DNA from: CAYOOT01 sp964405665
Lineage (GTDB): Bacteria; Bdellovibrionota_C; UBA2361; SZUA-149; CAZDWZ01
Assembly: GCA_964405665.1 (NCBI GenBank)
Contig: CAYOOT010000014.1
Span: forward strand, 1 to 48,770
Direction of reading: 5' to 3'
DNA: 48,770 bases
Shown here: one piece after another, positions 8,291 through 17,462 of the stretch
Position numbering within the stretch: position 1 is the first letter of the stretch
Layout: each line of letters starts with the position of its first letter
Made by a program: the position numbers and the translations under genes
Notes under the pieces: model-generated
Seen by the model: only the letters and a program-made list of their open reading frames with translations
Told to the model about the DNA's origin: nothing
Databases searched by the model: none

Positions 8291-8677
8291 TTATTCGGTT
8301 TGGATAACGGACCTATTATTACTACCATTTAACCTTTGTTTCAACAGGCGAACCCAGCTTTCCCAACCGGGAGATTCAGATCTTTCCTTAATCATTTCAA
8401 GCATTGTTTCTTCAGAATCTCCAGGATGAGCATTGGCTACGGTAGCCAAGGAGTCTGCCAAATAATTAGCTGCAACTAGAATTTCCGAAAAATGATCCCC
8501 GGTGATACCGGCAACTACAGGGTTTTTTTTCACTCGCATTTCAGCTCTCTCTAAGGCGCGCTTTAATTCTTGGGCAGCAAGTTCTAACTCTGCAAGCTCC
8601 TGCAATCGCAGAGGAGTATTTTTTAAACGAGGGCTATAGTGTGGATGAAAATAACGATATAAATCCATTTTTACCAT
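8291..8677 (-). CDS. Hypothetical 128-aa helical protein
   Basis: I do not recognise a named family. The protein begins with an aromatic/His-rich segment (MDLYRYFHPHYSP, counted from the second possible ATG at 8668), then a long charged helix (about 22-50), then a region with Gly, Asp and His that looks globular. There is no signal peptide or membrane segment. Either ATG at 8677 or 8668 may be used; neither has a strong ribosome site. It sits 13 nt upstream of the DUF4124 gene and is probably cotranscribed with it. Confidence 0.65.
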   Translation of the reverse strand: MVKMDLYRYFHPHYSPRLKNTPLRLQELAELELAAQELKRALERAEMRVKKNPVVAGITGDHFSEILVAANYLADSLATVANAHPGDSEETMLEMIKERSESPGWESWVRLLKQRLNGSNNRSVIQTE

Positions 8678-8745
8678 CTAGGTAATAAGTACAACATATG
8701 TTCATTATTACTTAAAAGATAATGATAAGCTAGGGAAAAGCTTTC

Positions 8746-9303
8746 TTAACGATTTTCATATTTTATAGAACAGCCAATTACGGCGGTTAATTGCTTAGGA
8801 GGAGTTTTGTTATCGAGTACTGATTCTATGGCATTGATCAAATCGGGAGATTTAACTAGCTCTGGGTTTTCGGCATTGTCATCAATCCAACCATGATAGG
8901 CAAGTTTCATCTTACTATCAAAAAGATATGTTTCCGGAGTACATAAAGCATCATAAGCAGAAGCAACGATTTGGTTCTTATCTTGCAAATATGGAAATGG
9001 AAATCCCAAAAGTTCACTTTTAAGTTTCATTTGTTCAAAGGAATCTTCAGGATAAGCATCCGGGTTATTTGAACAAATAGCTATAACAGAAAGTCCTTTG
9101 GGTTTATAATCAAGAGCAATTTTGCAAAGCCTTTTTTCATAGGCTCGGGCGTAGGGACAGTGATTACAAGTAAATACTATTAATGTAGCTTTGCTGTTAA
9201 TAAAATCAGAAATTGTATAAATTTTGCCGTCAGTGGCAGCTAAACTAAAATAAGGTGCCTTTTCTCCAAGTGATAATGTTAAATTTTCTGCTTGTCTTTG
9301 CAT
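8746..9303 (-). CDS. Thioredoxin-like (AhpC/TSA-type) redoxin
   Basis: A 185-aa cytoplasmic redoxin. It opens with the peroxiredoxin-type stretch LGEKAPYFSLAATDGK, then the redox motif CNHCP (Cys46, Cys49) inside a thioredoxin fold. Later come PYLQDKNQ and a cis-Pro-type TPETYLFD. This matches the 'thioredoxin family protein' group with CxHCP motifs, in which the reducing partner and substrate are usually unknown. ATG start at 9303. It reads leftward, divergent from transketolase and upstream of the 128-aa gene. Confidence 0.8.
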   Translation of the reverse strand: MQRQAENLTLSLGEKAPYFSLAATDGKIYTISDFINSKATLIVFTCNHCPYARAYEKRLCKIALDYKPKGLSVIAICSNNPDAYPEDSFEQMKLKSELLGFPFPYLQDKNQIVASAYDALCTPETYLFDSKMKLAYHGWIDDNAENPELVKSPDLINAIESVLDNKTPPKQLTAVIGCSIKYENR

Positions 9304-9514
9304 CTAGGCACTTCAATAACGACCTAATCCGTAGGTTTTCTTAATTGTTGAACATCGATTTGGAATGAGGCCGGAGAAACTTTAGCTAAAATAACAGCAT
9401 TAATCAATGCCTATTATGTTGCTAAAAAAGATAAAATTTATTTTAATCACTTAACATCTAAAGAACCGGCTTTTTATTTAATCTTTAGAATTTAAGAATT
9501 TATTAGGATTTTTT

Positions 9515-11533
9515 ATGCAACTTTCAAAAGAACAATTAACCCTTGTGGCAAACACAGTTAGAATGCTGGCAGCAGATGGGGTGGAGAAAGCAAATTCTGG
9601 GCATCCGGGAATGCCTATGGGGATGGCTGATTTAGCAACGGTTCTTTGGCTGAAATATCTTAAATTTAATCCTCAAGATTCAAAATGGTTGGCTCGTGAT
9701 AGATTCGTTCTTTCCAACGGACATGGTTCAATGCTTCTGTATTCAATGCTGCATTTAGCTGGATATAAAGTTTCACTAGATGATCTCAAATCATTTCGCC
9801 AATGGGAAAGTATTACTCCGGGACACCCTGAATCATATATGACAGATGGTGTGGAGTGTACAACAGGACCGTTAGGTCAAGGAATTTCCAATGCAGTAGG
9901 AATGGCGATTGGCCAAAAACTACTGGCTGCCCGATATGGAGAAGGTGCACAAGATTTATTTGATCATAAAATATTTGTATTCGCAGGAGATGGCTGTTTA
10001 ATGGAAGGAGTGAGCAGTGAAGCTTCTTCTGTAGCAGGACATTTGGGCTTGGATAATTTAGTGGTGATCTATGACGATAATCACATTAGTATTGCCGGGG
10101 ATACTAAACTTTCTTTTACTGAAGATGTTTGTAAACGTTACGAAGCGTATGGTTGGCACACGCAAAAAATAGATGGTCACAACTATGAGGCAATTGATCA
10201 AGCGATTTCTTCAGCCGTTGCTCTCCAAGGAAAACCTTGTTTAATTGCCGCTAGAACACATATTGGAAAGGGTAGTCCGAATAAGGTGGATAGTCATGAT
10301 GTCCATGGTTCGCCACTAGGTAAAGAAGAGATGGCTAAGACCAAAGCAAATCTCAATTGGCCGACAGAACCTACTTTTTATATTCCTGAAGAAACTAAGA
10401 AAATTTTTGCTCAAAGAATTGAATCTCTAAAAGGAGATTATGCAAAATGGCAGGATAAATTTTCTGCTTGGAAAAATGCCAATAAAGAAAATGCAAAAGC
10501 TTTGGAACAACAAGTAACTTTGCAAACTCCGCCTGATTTGGAAGCAAAATTAATCGCCGCACTTCCCAAAGATAAAACAGAAATTTCAACAAGGAAACTT
10601 TCTCAAATGATGATTCAAGTTTTATCGGCTAATGTTAATTCTTTAATCGGCGGTTCCGCAGATCTTGAGCCTTCGACCTTAACCTTGATTGGTAAGTCCT
10701 CTGATGTGGAAAAAAGTCAATTCAAAGGTTTGAATTTACGTTTTGGTGTGCGTGAACATGGAATGGGCGCGATTATGAACGGCTTAACTTATTATGGCGG
10801 CTATCTTTCCTATGGCTCAACATTTTTATGTTTTGCCGATTACATGAGACCGACAATTCGTTTGGCGGCATTATCTCATCTGTCCGGACTTTTTATTTTT
10901 ACTCATGATAGTATTTTTCTAGGTGAAGATGGACCGACGCATCAACCCGTTGAACATGTAAATTCTTTAAGAATGATCCCGAATGTTCATTTTTTCAGAC
11001 CAGCAGATGGTTTGGAAACGGCAGTTTGTTATCGCCTTGGTGCTGAGTTAAGACATGGACCTGCGGTATATGCTTTTACAAGACAAAATTTGCCGGTATT
11101 AGATCGACCCGCTAATTTTACAACCGCTGATATCGGAAAAGGTGCTTATGTTCTCTATGAAACCAATGCCGGAGCAAATCCCGAGATTGTTTTTATTGGC
11201 ACTGGTTCAGAAACTTCTTTGGCCCTTGCTGCAGCCAAATTATTACCTGCCGGAAAAAATATTCGTGTAGTTTCAATGCCTTGTTGTGAGTTATATCGTA
11301 GACAGGATAATGCTTGGAAAGAAAAATTAATTCCTACAAAAGCAAAAAAAGTTGTAGTGGAAGCAGGAACTTCTTTTGGTTGGCTCAATATTTTAGAAGC
11401 AAGTGCCGCCGATACGGTTTTTGCGACAATTGATCATTTTGGAGCCTCGGCTCCGGCTAAAATATTGGCTGAAAAATTTGGTTTTACACCGCAAGCGGTG
11501 GCAAAAAAGGTTCAAGAAAAGTTCTATAGTTAA
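9515..11533 (+). CDS. tkt: Transketolase
   Basis: A 672-aa transketolase of full length for the bacterial type. It transfers two-carbon ketol units in the pentose phosphate pathway, using thiamine diphosphate. Visible signatures are the N-terminal ANSGHPGMPMG, the ThDP-binding GDGCLMEGVSSEA (near 160), and the C-terminal Pyr domain with FGVREHGMGAI and DSIFLGEDGPTHQP. The ATG at 9515 has AGGA about 8 nt upstream. It is monocistronic as far as can be seen, with 170 nt before the next gene. Confidence 0.95.
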   Translation: MQLSKEQLTLVANTVRMLAADGVEKANSGHPGMPMGMADLATVLWLKYLKFNPQDSKWLARDRFVLSNGHGSMLLYSMLHLAGYKVSLDDLKSFRQWESITPGHPESYMTDGVECTTGPLGQGISNAVGMAIGQKLLAARYGEGAQDLFDHKIFVFAGDGCLMEGVSSEASSVAGHLGLDNLVVIYDDNHISIAGDTKLSFTEDVCKRYEAYGWHTQKIDGHNYEAIDQAISSAVALQGKPCLIAARTHIGKGSPNKVDSHDVHGSPLGKEEMAKTKANLNWPTEPTFYIPEETKKIFAQRIESLKGDYAKWQDKFSAWKNANKENAKALEQQVTLQTPPDLEAKLIAALPKDKTEISTRKLSQMMIQVLSANVNSLIGGSADLEPSTLTLIGKSSDVEKSQFKGLNLRFGVREHGMGAIMNGLTYYGGYLSYGSTFLCFADYMRPTIRLAALSHLSGLFIFTHDSIFLGEDGPTHQPVEHVNSLRMIPNVHFFRPADGLETAVCYRLGAELRHGPAVYAFTRQNLPVLDRPANFTTADIGKGAYVLYETNAGANPEIVFIGTGSETSLALAAAKLLPAGKNIRVVSMPCCELYRRQDNAWKEKLIPTKAKKVVVEAGTSFGWLNILEASAADTVFATIDHFGASAPAKILAEKFGFTPQAVAKKVQEKFYS

Positions 11534-11703
11534 CTAAATAAATGACATTTATCCGCTAAGACTTGTGCGACCAGATCGTTATCATACCTTATTATAATTA
11601 AACTCAGGCAAATTACACAGTAAACATTTAAGCTCTGTGGGTACTGTTATTTATTTTGGAAAATTTACCTACGTGGCTATGAAAAATAAAAAAAGGAGCA
11701 TAT

Positions 11704-12270
11704 ATGAAAAATGATATTGTAGTTTATGGAATTTATCCTAATCGTGTTTCCGCAGAAAATGCAGTTAGTCAATTAAAACTGGACGGGTTTAGGAATTCTG
11801 ATGTTTCAGTTCTTTTTTCTAATTCCACAAGTACCAAAGATTTTGCTCATGAAAATTCAACCAAGTCTCCTGAAGGTGCAACAACAGGAGCACTTTCTGG
11901 TGCTACGGTTGGTGGAGTATTAGGTTGGCTTGCTGGAATTGGCAGTTTAGCTATTCCCGGAGCCGGACCTTTTATTGCAGCTGGACCAATCATGTCGGCA
12001 CTTGCCGGTGTAGGGGTTGGAGGGACAATTGGTGGTTTGACTGGAGCATTGATTGGACTGGGAATGCCTGAATACGAAGCAAAAAGATATGAAGGACGGG
12101 TTAAAGATGGAGGTATTCTTTTATCAGTAACTGCAGATAATAGTTATTGGGCGGAAAAAGCACGTAAAATTTTGGAACGCACGGGTGCTGAAGATATCAG
12201 TGAAGAAGAAGAAGCAGATTCTGATGATCAACCTACACAAAGAACAAATTTTCGCTCAAGAGAATTATAG
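11704..12270 (+). CDS. YflT-like general stress protein with glycine-zipper region
   Basis: A 188-aa protein. Residues about 5-45 form a ferredoxin-like module (VVYGIYPNRVSAENAVSQLK) typical of the heat-induced YflT (GSP17M) domain. Residues about 58-122 are a Gly/Ala-rich double hydrophobic stretch with GxxxG repeats, probably membrane-inserted. A second short module (GGILLSVTADNSYWAEKARK) and an acidic tail follow. Proteins of this build are linked to stress responses; their biochemistry is unknown. AAAAAGGAG sits just before the ATG. The BON gene starts 9 nt downstream, so the two form an operon. Confidence 0.8.
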   Translation: MKNDIVVYGIYPNRVSAENAVSQLKLDGFRNSDVSVLFSNSTSTKDFAHENSTKSPEGATTGALSGATVGGVLGWLAGIGSLAIPGAGPFIAAGPIMSALAGVGVGGTIGGLTGALIGLGMPEYEAKRYEGRVKDGGILLSVTADNSYWAEKARKILERTGAEDISEEEEADSDDQPTQRTNFRSREL

Positions 12271-12279
12271 GATTAGATT

Positions 12280-12717
12280 ATGTCAAAATTAAAATTGACT
12301 TTAAGCAATAAAGTATCAATGTTTGTAAGCTTGCTTACAACATTGTTTTTTCAGTATTCAATTGTTTCTGCTGAAACTCAGCAAGAGGCGATAAATAATG
12401 AAAATGCATCAGCCCAACATAGTGCCGATAATACCGGACGAAATATCCGAGATCGTAATCAGCTAAATAAGACTGCTGACGATCAAAAGCTTGTCGGTAA
12501 AGAAGTGGATATTTTAGCCGGTATTCGTCGGAAAATTGTTGCCAATGAAAATCTTTCGGTGAATGGAAAAAATATTAAAATAATTGTTGATCATGATGTT
12601 GTTACGCTGCGGGGACCTGTTAATTCCCTACAGGAAAAAAGTTGGATTGAAGCTGCGGCTGCACAAACAGCAAGTAATTGCAAAATAGTAAGTGAGCTGG
12701 AAGTTCTGAGTAATTAA
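12280..12717 (+). CDS. Exported BON-domain protein
   Basis: A 145-aa protein with a signal peptide (about residues 1-31, ending VSA). After a polar Asn/Gln-rich linker, residues about 78-143 form one BON domain (IRRKIVANENLSVNGKNIKI, VVTLRGPVNSLQEKSWI), the OsmY-type module thought to bind membranes or phospholipid. A periplasmic stress role is likely. It lies 9 nt after the YflT-like gene, a pairing that supports a shared envelope-stress function (inference). Confidence 0.85.
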   Translation: MSKLKLTLSNKVSMFVSLLTTLFFQYSIVSAETQQEAINNENASAQHSADNTGRNIRDRNQLNKTADDQKLVGKEVDILAGIRRKIVANENLSVNGKNIKIIVDHDVVTLRGPVNSLQEKSWIEAAAAQTASNCKIVSELEVLSN

Positions 12718-12761
12718 TGTCTTGAGGGGCGACCTGCCCAGATCACAATTGACATGGTTAA

Positions 12762-12828
12762 CGGGCACCCATAAAGGGTGCCCCTACATTGTAATTTCGC
12801 TTGTAGGGGCACCCTTTATGGGTGCCCG
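12762..12828. repeat. Perfect 27-bp palindrome (GGGCACCCATAAAGG family)
   Basis: Arms 12762-12788 and 12802-12828 are perfectly complementary with a 13-nt loop. It lies between the BON gene and parC in the same orientation and may terminate the stress operon before parC. A TTGACA hexamer (12749-12754) sits just upstream but has no matching -10. Confidence 0.9.
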
Positions 12829-12930
12829 GGAAATAAATACAAATTAAGCACTCCAAATAATTATCCGAAATTCTCCTTTACAAAAACCCTTTAACTTATT
12901 ACCTAAGAGCAAGATTAAAGGAGAATAACA

Positions 12931-15231
12931 GTGCCTATTGTAGAAGTTGATATAATTGAAGAATCGCAAAGCAGATATCTTACTTATGCTTTAAGTGTAG
13001 TTAGCAGCAGGGCCTTACCCGATGTGCGTGATGGCTTAAAGCCGGTGCAAAGGCGTATTCTTTATGCGATGGTTAGCCAGTTAAATCTCACCCCCGATAA
13101 ATATCACAGAAAATCTGCGGCGGTGGTGGGAGAGGTGCTTGCCCGATTTCATCCTCATGGGGATTCAGCCTGTTATGATGCAATGGTGCGAATGGCGCAG
13201 GATTTTAGTTTGCGCTATCCTTTGGTTGATGGACAAGGAAATTTTGGTTCGCTAGATGGTGATGCAGCCGCAGCGTATCGTTATACGGAAGCCCGGGTAA
13301 CGCAACTGGCAATGGAGGTGGTGGGGGAAATTGGACAAAACACCGTTTCGGAACGGGACAATTTCGACCAAACAATTAAAGAACCAGTTGTTCTTCCCTC
13401 GAGAATTCCCAATTTATTAATTAACGGTGCTGCGGGAATTGCCGTAGGAATGGCCTGCGCTATTCCACCGCATAATTTAAGAGAAGTAATTAAAGCATTG
13501 CTTATTTTGTTGGAAGATGATCAAGCTCATGATAGCAAAATATTTTCAGCGATTAAAGGACCGGATTTTCCAACCGGCTGCTTAATCTTAAATAGCCCTG
13601 CCGAAATTAAAGAAATTTATCGCAGTGGACGAGGTGCGGTGAGAATGCGCGGTGCCTATAAGTTGGAAAAAACAAAAAAAGGAAAAGAGCAGATTATTAT
13701 TACTTCTGTTCCTTACGGGATCGATAAATCCGCCTTGATTAAAAAAATAGCGGATTTTATTATTGCTAAGAAATTACCTCAATTGGTCGATGTGCGGGAT
13801 GAATCCACGGATGAAGTAAATATTGTTCTAGAGCCCGCTCCCGGCGCCGATCCGGAAAAAGCGATGGCTTTTTTATTTAAAAATACAAGCTTGCAACAAA
13901 ATTTTAATGTTAATCTTACGGCTCTTGTTCCGACCGCTAATCCCCATATTTGCCGCCCGGCCCAACTTTCCTTAAGAGAAATGTTACAACATTTTATCGG
14001 GTTTAGATTGGAAGTTACGAAATCCAAGTTGTTATTTGAAAAATCCAAACTTGATGAAAGAATTCATTTGCTCCAGGGAATAGTAAAAATATTTCCGATG
14101 TTGGATGAAGTAATAAAGATCGTCAGAAAAAGTGATGGTCGAGCTGATTCTGCGAAAAAACTACAAGAAAGATTTAAATTATCGGAAAAACAATCTCTAT
14201 ATATTGTTGATTTAAGGATCTATCAATTATCAAAAACCTCGATTGATGAAATTGAAGCTGAGTTAAATGAAAAAAGCAAAAGGGTTTCGCAAATTGAGAA
14301 AATTGTTAAAAGTGAAAAAGCTCTCAAAGGAGAAATTTCAATTGATTTGACCAGAATTGTGGAACAATATGGTGATGCTCGCCGTTCAGAAATTGTGGCG
14401 GAATTCGAAGAAATTGAGCTGGATAAGGAAGAGTATGTTCAGCATGAAGAAGTTTATGTGATTGTCAGTAAAGACGGCTGGTTAAAAAGAATCCGTTCCA
14501 ATAACGATCCGGAGAATACGAGATTAAGAGAAGGGGACAAGCTGGCTTATTCTGCAAAAGCGGATACTCGGGATACATTGTTTGTTTTCTCCAATCAAGG
14601 CAGTGTCTATAGTTTGCCGGTATTTGATTTATCGGCAACTTCCGGTTTTGGCGAGCCGGTGCAGAAAATTCTTAAATTTGGAGATGGCGAACAAATTGTC
14701 AGTTGCCTGGTTCTTAGCAAACAAGAATTGGAAAATATTGAAAAACAACAAAAAGAAATTTTACTTTATACCAAACAAGGCATGGGTTTTCGCTTAGGTT
14801 TAGAACAAATTGTCGGAACTAAAAAAGGCGGAAAACGAATAATGAAAGTTGCAGCGGATGATGCTTTAAGCGGAATTGAGATAGTAAATAATTCAATGTT
14901 ATTCTTTTTAACCGAGCAAGGTTATGCAGTTTGTATGATGGCAACTGATGTTCCTCAACTAAATGCTTCAGCAAAAGGAGTGATCATACAAAAAGTTCCC
15001 AAAGATGATGCCCTGGTATTGGCAGCGGCAGTAGATAAAAAATCAAATGTTAATGTCGATGTTGGCCAATCTTCTCCTAAGGAAATTAAAATTTCTTCTC
15101 TAACAATCGGTGGAAGAGCTAAGAGAGGAGAAAGAATTTTAAAACGTCTAACGGTGATCGGTCGGGCTAAAATTGATGAAATAATTGCTGCTCCAGGGGG
15201 CGCGTCTCAAGGCGAATTGTTTAAAAAATAA
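12931..15231 (+). CDS. parC: DNA topoisomerase IV subunit A (ParC-type)
   Basis: A 766-aa type IIA topoisomerase breakage-rejoining subunit. The winged-helix/tower core is present, with HPHGDSACYDAMV (Ser79 and Asp83 occupy the quinolone-determining positions) and catalytic Tyr118 in AAYRYTEAR. The C-terminal beta-pinwheel is short. One blade has TKKGGKR, which is similar to a GyrA box, so a GyrA identity is not fully excluded. ParC is favoured by its length and by pairing with a ParE-length partner lacking the Gram-negative GyrB insert. GTG start at 12931 with AAAGGAG 8 nt upstream. parE follows after 20 nt, so the order is parC-parE. Confidence 0.85.
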   Translation: MPIVEVDIIEESQSRYLTYALSVVSSRALPDVRDGLKPVQRRILYAMVSQLNLTPDKYHRKSAAVVGEVLARFHPHGDSACYDAMVRMAQDFSLRYPLVDGQGNFGSLDGDAAAAYRYTEARVTQLAMEVVGEIGQNTVSERDNFDQTIKEPVVLPSRIPNLLINGAAGIAVGMACAIPPHNLREVIKALLILLEDDQAHDSKIFSAIKGPDFPTGCLILNSPAEIKEIYRSGRGAVRMRGAYKLEKTKKGKEQIIITSVPYGIDKSALIKKIADFIIAKKLPQLVDVRDESTDEVNIVLEPAPGADPEKAMAFLFKNTSLQQNFNVNLTALVPTANPHICRPAQLSLREMLQHFIGFRLEVTKSKLLFEKSKLDERIHLLQGIVKIFPMLDEVIKIVRKSDGRADSAKKLQERFKLSEKQSLYIVDLRIYQLSKTSIDEIEAELNEKSKRVSQIEKIVKSEKALKGEISIDLTRIVEQYGDARRSEIVAEFEEIELDKEEYVQHEEVYVIVSKDGWLKRIRSNNDPENTRLREGDKLAYSAKADTRDTLFVFSNQGSVYSLPVFDLSATSGFGEPVQKILKFGDGEQIVSCLVLSKQELENIEKQQKEILLYTKQGMGFRLGLEQIVGTKKGGKRIMKVAADDALSGIEIVNNSMLFFLTEQGYAVCMMATDVPQLNASAKGVIIQKVPKDDALVLAAAVDKKSNVNVDVGQSSPKEIKISSLTIGGRAKRGERILKRLTVIGRAKIDEIIAAPGGASQGELFKK

Positions 15232-15251
15232 ATTATCTGAGTTTGTAAAAT

Positions 15252-17228
15252 ATGGCAAAGCGTTATGATGCAGAAGATATTGAGGTATTAGAAGGACTGG
15301 AGCCGGTTCGCAAAAGACCGGGCATGTATATTGCCGGAACCGATACTCCTGCAGGTTTGCACCAGCTTGTTTTTGAAATACTGGATAACAGTGTTGACGA
15401 GGCAATGAATGGTCATGCCGATCAAATTGAAGTTATCTTGCATGCCGATTCCAGCAGTGTCACAGTCACTGACAATGGTCGGGGAATTCCAGTAGATAAG
15501 CATCCTACTTACAATAAATCCGCTCTGGAACTTATTCTTACAACCTTACATGCCGGGGGTAAATTTTCTGCGAAGAATTACCAAACTTCAGGGGGATTAC
15601 ACGGCGTAGGAAGTTCCGTAGTAAATGCTCTGAGTGAAAAACTAATTGCCAAAATCAAGCGGGATGGCAAGGAATACGAACAAAGTTTTTCTCGAGGCAA
15701 AGCCACAACTTCATTAAAAATAATTAATAAATCCATCAAAGGTACTGGGACTTCAATTTATTTCAAACCTGATCCGGAGATTTTTAAAACCATTAAGTTT
15801 TCTGCCGAACTTTTAATGCAGACAATGAAAAGCCGGGCTTATCTTAATCCGGGCTTGAAAATTTTATTCTCCAATGAGGTAACAAAGGAAAAATTTGAAT
15901 TTTATTATCCTGATGGCATTAGGGCTTTTCTTAAACAGATTTTAGAAGAAAAAAAATGCGGGGTAATAAATGACGAGCCTTTTTATTTGGAAAAGAACGA
16001 AGAAATAGATGTCAAGGTAGCTTTTGTTTGGACCGATTCTACCAAAGAAGAATTTTACACTTATGCCAATGGCATTTACACTCCAGACGGCGGTTCACAT
16101 GAGATTGGCGCCAAGGCGGGAATTGTTAAGGCAGTAAAAAATTATATTGATGTCCATGGTGTTTCGCTTAAGGGAATTAAACTGGGAGCAGAAGACATCA
16201 GAGAAGGTTTGGTTTGTATTGTTGCGGTAAAACTTCCCAGTGACAAATATCAGGCCCAGTTCCAGGGTCAGACAAAAAGTAAATTAAATAATCCTGAAGT
16301 TGCTCCGATTGTAGAAAATATTGTACGCTCCTTCGAGCAACAGCTAAATGAAAAACCAAGTATCGCTCAAGCTTTAATCGGCCGCATTATTCTTGCTTCT
16401 AAAGCTCGGGCAGCTTCTAGAGCTGCCGGGCAAGAAGTGCGAAGAAAGATTGGCGTTAGTCATCGCCTGACTTTACCCGGTAAGCTTGCCGATTGTGGAA
16501 GTAATCGTTTGGGTGAGACGGAATTATTTATTGTTGAGGGAGATAGTGCCGGTGGCAGTGCCAAACAAGGAAGAGACAGAAACACGCAAGCAATTTTGCC
16601 TCTCAGAGGAAAAGTTTTAAATACTATCGCTTCTTCTGGAAAAAAGTTTGCTGAAAATCAGGAATTAACAAATATTGTTTCTGCTTTAGGCTGCGGAGTG
16701 GGTGAGACTTGTAATCCTCTTAAATTAAGATACGGCAAGATTATTATTTTAACTGATGCCGATGCCGATGGAATGCATATTGCAACTTTATTGTTGGCAT
16801 TTTTCTTTCAGCACATGCGACCTTTGATAGAAAAGGGCGCAATTTATTTAGGCAAACCTCCTCTTTATGGAATTTTTCCGCATAAAGCTAAGTCGGTTGA
16901 AAAAGAAATTGTAAAGAAAGGGAAGAAAAAAACGGGTCCAGCCAATGGTTCTGCACACTGGGCATATTCTGATGAAGAGTTGCAACAAGTGATCACTAAA
17001 AATAAACTGAATACGCCTCGGATTGTACGCTATAAAGGTTTAGGAGAGATGAACCCTGAAACTCTTTGGGAAACGACATTAGAACCGGAACATCGGACAA
17101 TTTTACAGGTAACTTTGGGCGATGAAGAGTTAGTCGAGCAGGCTTTTTTAGAGTTAATGGGAACCGATCCTTCTACGAGATATAAACTTATTTGTGAAAA
17201 GGCCGATCAAATAGAGGTGGACGTATAA
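15252..17228 (+). CDS. parE: DNA topoisomerase IV subunit B (ParE)
   Basis: A 658-aa GHKL ATPase subunit of topoisomerase IV. Visible motifs are EILDNSVDEA and VTDNGRGIP (ATP site, near residues 42 and 74), GGLHGVGSSVVNALS, and in the TOPRIM domain EGDSAGGSAKQGRDR, then DADADGMHI for Mg2+ binding. The length is close to ParE (about 630) and lacks the long insert of Gram-negative GyrB. ATG at 15252, 20 nt after parC. Its 3' flank runs into a palindromic repeat and an assembly gap, so the terminator cannot be judged. Confidence 0.9.
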   Translation: MAKRYDAEDIEVLEGLEPVRKRPGMYIAGTDTPAGLHQLVFEILDNSVDEAMNGHADQIEVILHADSSSVTVTDNGRGIPVDKHPTYNKSALELILTTLHAGGKFSAKNYQTSGGLHGVGSSVVNALSEKLIAKIKRDGKEYEQSFSRGKATTSLKIINKSIKGTGTSIYFKPDPEIFKTIKFSAELLMQTMKSRAYLNPGLKILFSNEVTKEKFEFYYPDGIRAFLKQILEEKKCGVINDEPFYLEKNEEIDVKVAFVWTDSTKEEFYTYANGIYTPDGGSHEIGAKAGIVKAVKNYIDVHGVSLKGIKLGAEDIREGLVCIVAVKLPSDKYQAQFQGQTKSKLNNPEVAPIVENIVRSFEQQLNEKPSIAQALIGRIILASKARAASRAAGQEVRRKIGVSHRLTLPGKLADCGSNRLGETELFIVEGDSAGGSAKQGRDRNTQAILPLRGKVLNTIASSGKKFAENQELTNIVSALGCGVGETCNPLKLRYGKIIILTDADADGMHIATLLLAFFFQHMRPLIEKGAIYLGKPPLYGIFPHKAKSVEKEIVKKGKKKTGPANGSAHWAYSDEELQQVITKNKLNTPRIVRYKGLGEMNPETLWETTLEPEHRTILQVTLGDEELVEQAFLELMGTDPSTRYKLICEKADQIEVDV

Positions 17229-17229
17229 C

Positions 17230-17427
17230 AATTACGGATATCAGNNNNNNNNNNNNNNNNNNNNNNNNNNNNNNNNNNNNNNNNNNNNNNNNNNNNNNNN
17301 NNNNNNNNNNNNNNNNNNNNNNNNNNNNNNNNNNNNNNNNNNNNATCAGCAATCGGCTATCTGATGTCAGAGTCCGATCTCAGATATCTGACTTCTGATA
17401 TCGGATGCTGATAGCTGATTGCCGAAA
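17230..17427. repeat. TATCAG-rich palindromic element interrupted by assembly gap
   Basis: Sequence 17345-17427, read on the opposite strand, is nearly the same as 23966-24052, so these are two copies of one element. The left flank (GGATATCAG, ending at 17244) is probably the start of the same element, with the rest lost in the gap. It is built from interleaved TATCAG/CTGATA and TCTGA/TCAGA words and can fold extensively. Confidence 0.75.
17245..17344. other. Assembly gap (100 Ns)
   Basis: Exactly 100 unknown bases, the usual placeholder for a gap of unknown size. It lies inside a palindromic repeat, so the true length and content between parE and the glycosyltransferase gene are not known. 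Confidence 0.98.
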
Positions 17428-17462
17428 TAATTCGAAAAAAACAGATTTAAGTCGATAATATT

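Noticed and set aside
11563..11598. TTGTGC and TATAAT as a promoter for the YflT-like gene
   Set aside because: The -10 is perfect but the spacing is 24 nt and no better -35 is present.
12749..12777. TTGACA as a parC promoter
   Set aside because: No -10 hexamer at 16-18 nt; the region enters the palindrome directly.
13779..14048. 89-aa leftward frame inside parC
   Set aside because: Antisense shadow of a strongly conserved gene; no ribosome site.
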